DNA of 64,000 nt from contig NJBI01000010.1 in assembly GCA_005222975.1 (NCBI GenBank), forward strand, positions 1 to 64,000, given 5' to 3'. The notes under the pieces are model-generated. The model searched no databases, was not told the DNA's origin, and was given only the letters and a program-made list of their open reading frames with translations. This stretch comes from Promethearchaeota archaeon Loki_b31. Lineage in GTDB: Archaea; Asgardarchaeota; Lokiarchaeia; Sigyniarchaeales; SOKP01. The position numbers and the translations under genes were made by a program. Of this stretch, positions 60,182 through 64,000 are shown in pieces; the first letter of the stretch is position 1; every line of letters starts with the position of its first letter.

Positions 60182-61285
60182 ATGCCTGTCGGATTAGTTG
60201 TAATGAAATGGGATGAACGAGTCGGTACTGAAATCCTAGCGAAGTATCCCGAAGAAATCGTAATCACAGATAAAACTCTTATGCAGGTGTACAGCACGCA
60301 CGAGTACAGTGGGGAATCGGGGATGATTAGTTTAATGGTTGGTTCATTAAACATTGCTTCATATTACACGGGACCAGAAAAAGGGTATTATATACTCTTA
60401 CTTTTAAACCTGGACGATGATCCTGATGCGTACGAAGGAGGCTTAATCGATACATCAAAAATCATTTTACAAAATCTTGAGGACGGTGCTTTTATACAAT
60501 TAGTTCCTTCATTATTTAGGAGGGTATCTATGTATCCAACCTTAAACGAAGAGCAGCGATTAGCAATTACGTATCAAGACGACATAAAACGAATGATTAT
60601 CAACCGTTTAAGGGAAGAAGGCGTAGTTTCAAAATCAGAGTTAATGATTTGGCTAAAAGATAGATATAAACAAGATTTTGTTGATTTAGAAGGAGTTGTC
60701 ATAGAACTCATTAAAAGAGACATCATAAAAGAAACATCAGTGAAGGGGATGCCTTCAGAATTAATCTTTCTAACAAACGATTTAATAATGATGCGCGTTC
60801 CAGCAATCCAACTTTTCAAGGATCCAAGCGATAGGGGCTTACCTTCCCAACTTAGCGATGATTACACAACAGAATCCAAGAAATTTTTTCAAAACTATCG
60901 TCCTTCAGAACAAGACAACCTAAAAGTTATAGAAATTCTCGTAAACCCTCAAGCCTACGAAGTATTGAGATTACTGAGGACCGCTATTGTTACTAAAAAC
61001 GATCTTGAAAAACTGAAAAAGAAAGGAGTCGAAGACATAGATGATGTTTTGAAATCTCTATGGGAAAATCAGATGATTCAGGTTTTCCGAGACGATAGGA
61101 ACAACGAATACTACGCTCTTATTTCTGACTTTCACATAGCTTTAATATTTCCAAAATATTTATTGAATGTTATTAAAGCGGAATACGATAAAAAATCCAA
61201 AGCCGATCAAGTGCTAATAGAATATCTAAATGTTCTTGAAAATACGTTTTTAAATTTAAAATCAGCCACAAAATCAAAAGAATAA
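60182..61285 (+). CDS. Asgard-type protein with longin/roadblock-like N-terminus and winged-helix-like middle
   Basis: PVGLVVMKWDERVGTEILAKYPEEI...; REEGVVSKSELMIWLKDRY... Confidence 0.45.
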   Translation: MPVGLVVMKWDERVGTEILAKYPEEIVITDKTLMQVYSTHEYSGESGMISLMVGSLNIASYYTGPEKGYYILLLLNLDDDPDAYEGGLIDTSKIILQNLEDGAFIQLVPSLFRRVSMYPTLNEEQRLAITYQDDIKRMIINRLREEGVVSKSELMIWLKDRYKQDFVDLEGVVIELIKRDIIKETSVKGMPSELIFLTNDLIMMRVPAIQLFKDPSDRGLPSQLSDDYTTESKKFFQNYRPSEQDNLKVIEILVNPQAYEVLRLLRTAIVTKNDLEKLKKKGVEDIDDVLKSLWENQMIQVFRDDRNNEYYALISDFHIALIFPKYLLNVIKAEYDKKSKADQVLIEYLNVLENTFLNLKSATKSKE

Positions 61286-61667
61286 TTTTCGTAAATTTTT
61301 TTTTTTTTTTAATCTATTTAGTTTTAATGGGCAAAATTTTACTTACTAGAAGGATGTACTCACACCAGTTTCAATAGCACAGTCTGAAAATTTTAAGGTA
61401 AACAAATCTGCTCTTGGTTGTTCAGATAAATATATAATTAAAAAAAACTATATTAGATTATTTTACTAAAGATGGGAGAGTTTAAGTAATGAAATGAATT
61501 TATAAGGCATTAATTTTCTATTACAATTATTATGTCAGAGTAATATTTAGAATTGTTTTATATTAGGGAAAAATTAAATATGAGATACTTGATCATTATT
61601 TTAATAATAAAAATTCTCGAAGAATTTTTAATACTTTATAACAAAAAGCATAAAATAGGTAATCTTA

Positions 61668-64000
61668 ATGAATAGAATTAAAAGCAAAAAGACTCAATTA
61701 AAGACATTATTAATGTTATTGATTTTGGGATTTACAACTATTTATATTAATTATGCTATGTTTACCATGACTAATTCAGATGTTTCTAATGAACCCGATA
61801 ATGACATAAACATGCCAAAAACAAATGAAGTTAGCCTTTCTGATTGGTGGAATGCATCATTCTTTTACAGAAAGCTTATTAATATTACGAATCCTAATGC
61901 TGTAGATTTAACTGATTTTACCACCTATATTACTTTCAATTATACCGATTTAGTTTCTCAAGGGCATATGAATTCAAGTTTGTATGACATAAGAATAGTG
62001 GAAAATGGTATTTTGAGAAATTATTATTACAGAATTGATTATCCTAATACTGATTACGCTACAGTATGGTTCAAGACAAACTGTTCTTCAAGTGCTACTG
62101 AATATGATACCTTCCTATATTATGGAAACAATTCAGTTGGATGTGCTGAAAGTTATTATATGTCACAGGATCCTGAAGGGCTAATTTGGTATTCTTTTGA
62201 AAATGATAATACTGGAGTTATTGTTGATAAATTAGCAAATTATAATGCTACAACATATAATAATCCGGGTCATACTGATGGAAAGGTGGGAGATTATTCA
62301 CTCAGTTTTAACGGGAATACTCAGTATTTGGGAATACAAGGAAAAAATTATAATACTGTTGGTGCTCTTGGTGAATTAACTATAGGTTTATGGTTTCAAA
62401 CTTCATACAACGTAGGATCTTGGACTAATAATTGGGCATTCTTTGATTACGATCGTTCAGAATATTTTAATTTTTTTATACGACCAGATACAGGACAACT
62501 AGGATTCTCCACCTCTAGAAGTGGTATTGACGATTTTTATAGTGCTACTGGCGGATTTAATGATGGAGAATGGCATTATGCTGTAGCAGTGTATGATGGT
62601 ACAAATAAATATATTTATATTGATCCATCCACAGGCCAACCAGATAACACAGATTTGGATTCTCACTCTGGATTAGCAATTGGGACAGGGACATCCCGAT
62701 ACGGAATAATTGGAGACGGTTCTGAAGCAACTAGTGTGGGTACTCCCAGAAATAACATTTATTATCAAGGATTAATGGATGAGATTAGATATTATGAGCG
62801 TGCTTTAGCTGGCCAAGAAATAGAATGGCTATTTAAGGATTATAAGTTATCAGCTTCCTTAAATGAAGAACAGCAACAATTAGCTCAAGTGATTTTCACT
62901 TGTTATGATGTTGATGGCAGGATTGTCCCTAATGCAGAAATCTCTTTAATTAACGGTACCGATGGATCAATGGTGGCAATTCAAAACACATCTTCAGACG
63001 GATCAGCAAGATTCAATCAGCTAAATTATGGTTCTTATAACATTACAATAAATTATACATTAAATTCTGGAATAGAGGGTGTTGTTTATGACAGTACTCA
63101 AAGCAAATATGGTGGTCCTACTCAATATTTATTGACAGGGCTTTACCATACTTTTGATATTAATGTAGATATTTGGACCATAGATTTCGAAATTGTTGAT
63201 TGGGATAATAATCCATTAAACCACGGATATATAGAGATTAGTAATGATTCAAGTAGTCCTGTATTTGAGACATTACAACTCGATAGCGAAGGAAAAATGG
63301 TATTCCGATGGCATAATAGAGCCTCATATTATTATAAAGTCTATTATCAAAATGCAGATTATAACCCAGCTATTACACCATTAAATGCAAGTGATATTTA
63401 TAGAAATACTTACATCTCAAATCAAAAATATTATAGCCAAAGTATTAAAGTAAATGAGACAAATATCGCATCAGCTGGCTTCTTCTCTATAAAGGAAAGC
63501 ATATTTTCGGGGGGTTCTTCGACCGAGCTAAGCTATAAAAAGATTTTGAAGGCTAATATTATGTTATTAAATATGATTGACCATTTGGATTCAGTGAAGA
63601 TTTACTATATTAATAAGGAGAATAAAACTTTTACATCAATTCCAGGGGATCATCTAATTTTTCAAAATACATCATATGGAATAAGTGATACAACTGATTT
63701 CATTCAAATTGATATGAGAAATCCAACAGAATCTAGTACCCCTCTAATTAATGATAATTATGAAGTTTTTGGACTGTATTTGGAAGTGGATGGAACAAAT
63801 GCTACTCAGTGTAATGGAATAATTCAAATAGATACTCTCGAAACTCTTAATGTTTATAATAAAACAGCTCTAGCTAAAATAAATATTAGAGTAGTAGATG
63901 AACCTCCAAATAGAGTCCCCGTTCCTAGTGTAATTGTTCATGTTTTCAATGGATCGATTTCAGACTCGAATTCAGTTGTTAACTTGACTACTGATCAAGA
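61668..64000 (+). CDS. Secreted/surface protein with DUF2341-like and LamG-like regions, runs off window
   Basis: Signal-like N-terminus; DWWNASFFYRKLINITN...; LWFQTSYN...ISLINGTDGS; open frame to window end, absent from track. Confidence 0.7.
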   Translation, partial: MNRIKSKKTQLKTLLMLLILGFTTIYINYAMFTMTNSDVSNEPDNDINMPKTNEVSLSDWWNASFFYRKLINITNPNAVDLTDFTTYITFNYTDLVSQGHMNSSLYDIRIVENGILRNYYYRIDYPNTDYATVWFKTNCSSSATEYDTFLYYGNNSVGCAESYYMSQDPEGLIWYSFENDNTGVIVDKLANYNATTYNNPGHTDGKVGDYSLSFNGNTQYLGIQGKNYNTVGALGELTIGLWFQTSYNVGSWTNNWAFFDYDRSEYFNFFIRPDTGQLGFSTSRSGIDDFYSATGGFNDGEWHYAVAVYDGTNKYIYIDPSTGQPDNTDLDSHSGLAIGTGTSRYGIIGDGSEATSVGTPRNNIYYQGLMDEIRYYERALAGQEIEWLFKDYKLSASLNEEQQQLAQVIFTCYDVDGRIVPNAEISLINGTDGSMVAIQNTSSDGSARFNQLNYGSYNITINYTLNSGIEGVVYDSTQSKYGGPTQYLLTGLYHTFDINVDIWTIDFEIVDWDNNPLNHGYIEISNDSSSPVFETLQLDSEGKMVFRWHNRASYYYKVYYQNADYNPAITPLNASDIYRNTYISNQKYYSQSIKVNETNIASAGFFSIKESIFSGGSSTELSYKKILKANIMLLNMIDHLDSVKIYYINKENKTFTSIPGDHLIFQNTSYGISDTTDFIQIDMRNPTESSTPLINDNYEVFGLYLEVDGTNATQCNGIIQIDTLETLNVYNKTALAKINIRVVDEPPNRVPVPSVIVHVFNGSISDSNSVVNLTTDQ

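Noticed and set aside
1-64000. CRISPR array
   Set aside because: No regularly spaced direct repeats with unique spacers were seen; the 60058 repeat is contiguous

Overview
The window looks like a chromosomal segment of an AT-rich Asgard (Lokiarchaeia-like) archaeon. Core genes include a uS13/uS4/uS11 block, eS25, SerRS, a histone, CofC, a Rab-like small GTPase, a Gtr/Rag-type GTPase, a Bud23-like methyltransferase, ThiI/MoaD-like genes and an intron-containing tRNA-Ser. The main novelty candidate is the accessory island at about 2.8-15.4 kb. It has McrBC followed by two divergent TGT-superfamily (DpdA-like) transglycosylases, three amino-methyltransferase genes (one a tandem fusion with a degenerate N-terminal half), a PD-(D/E)XK nuclease, an HhH-GPD-like protein and a small RHH regulator. 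This may be a base-replacement DNA modification/restriction system. A second strong observation is four in-frame UGA codons at conserved Cys positions in HdrA and MvhD, which indicate selenocysteine and are missed by standard ORF calling. Other items: probable AUC/AUU initiation in three genes, an accessory two-gene HNH-like module next to a shortened ribosomal block, a nonsense-split transporter, a frame-split glycosyltransferase, and degenerate duplicated enzymes. All family calls come from motif reading of translations; no searches were run.
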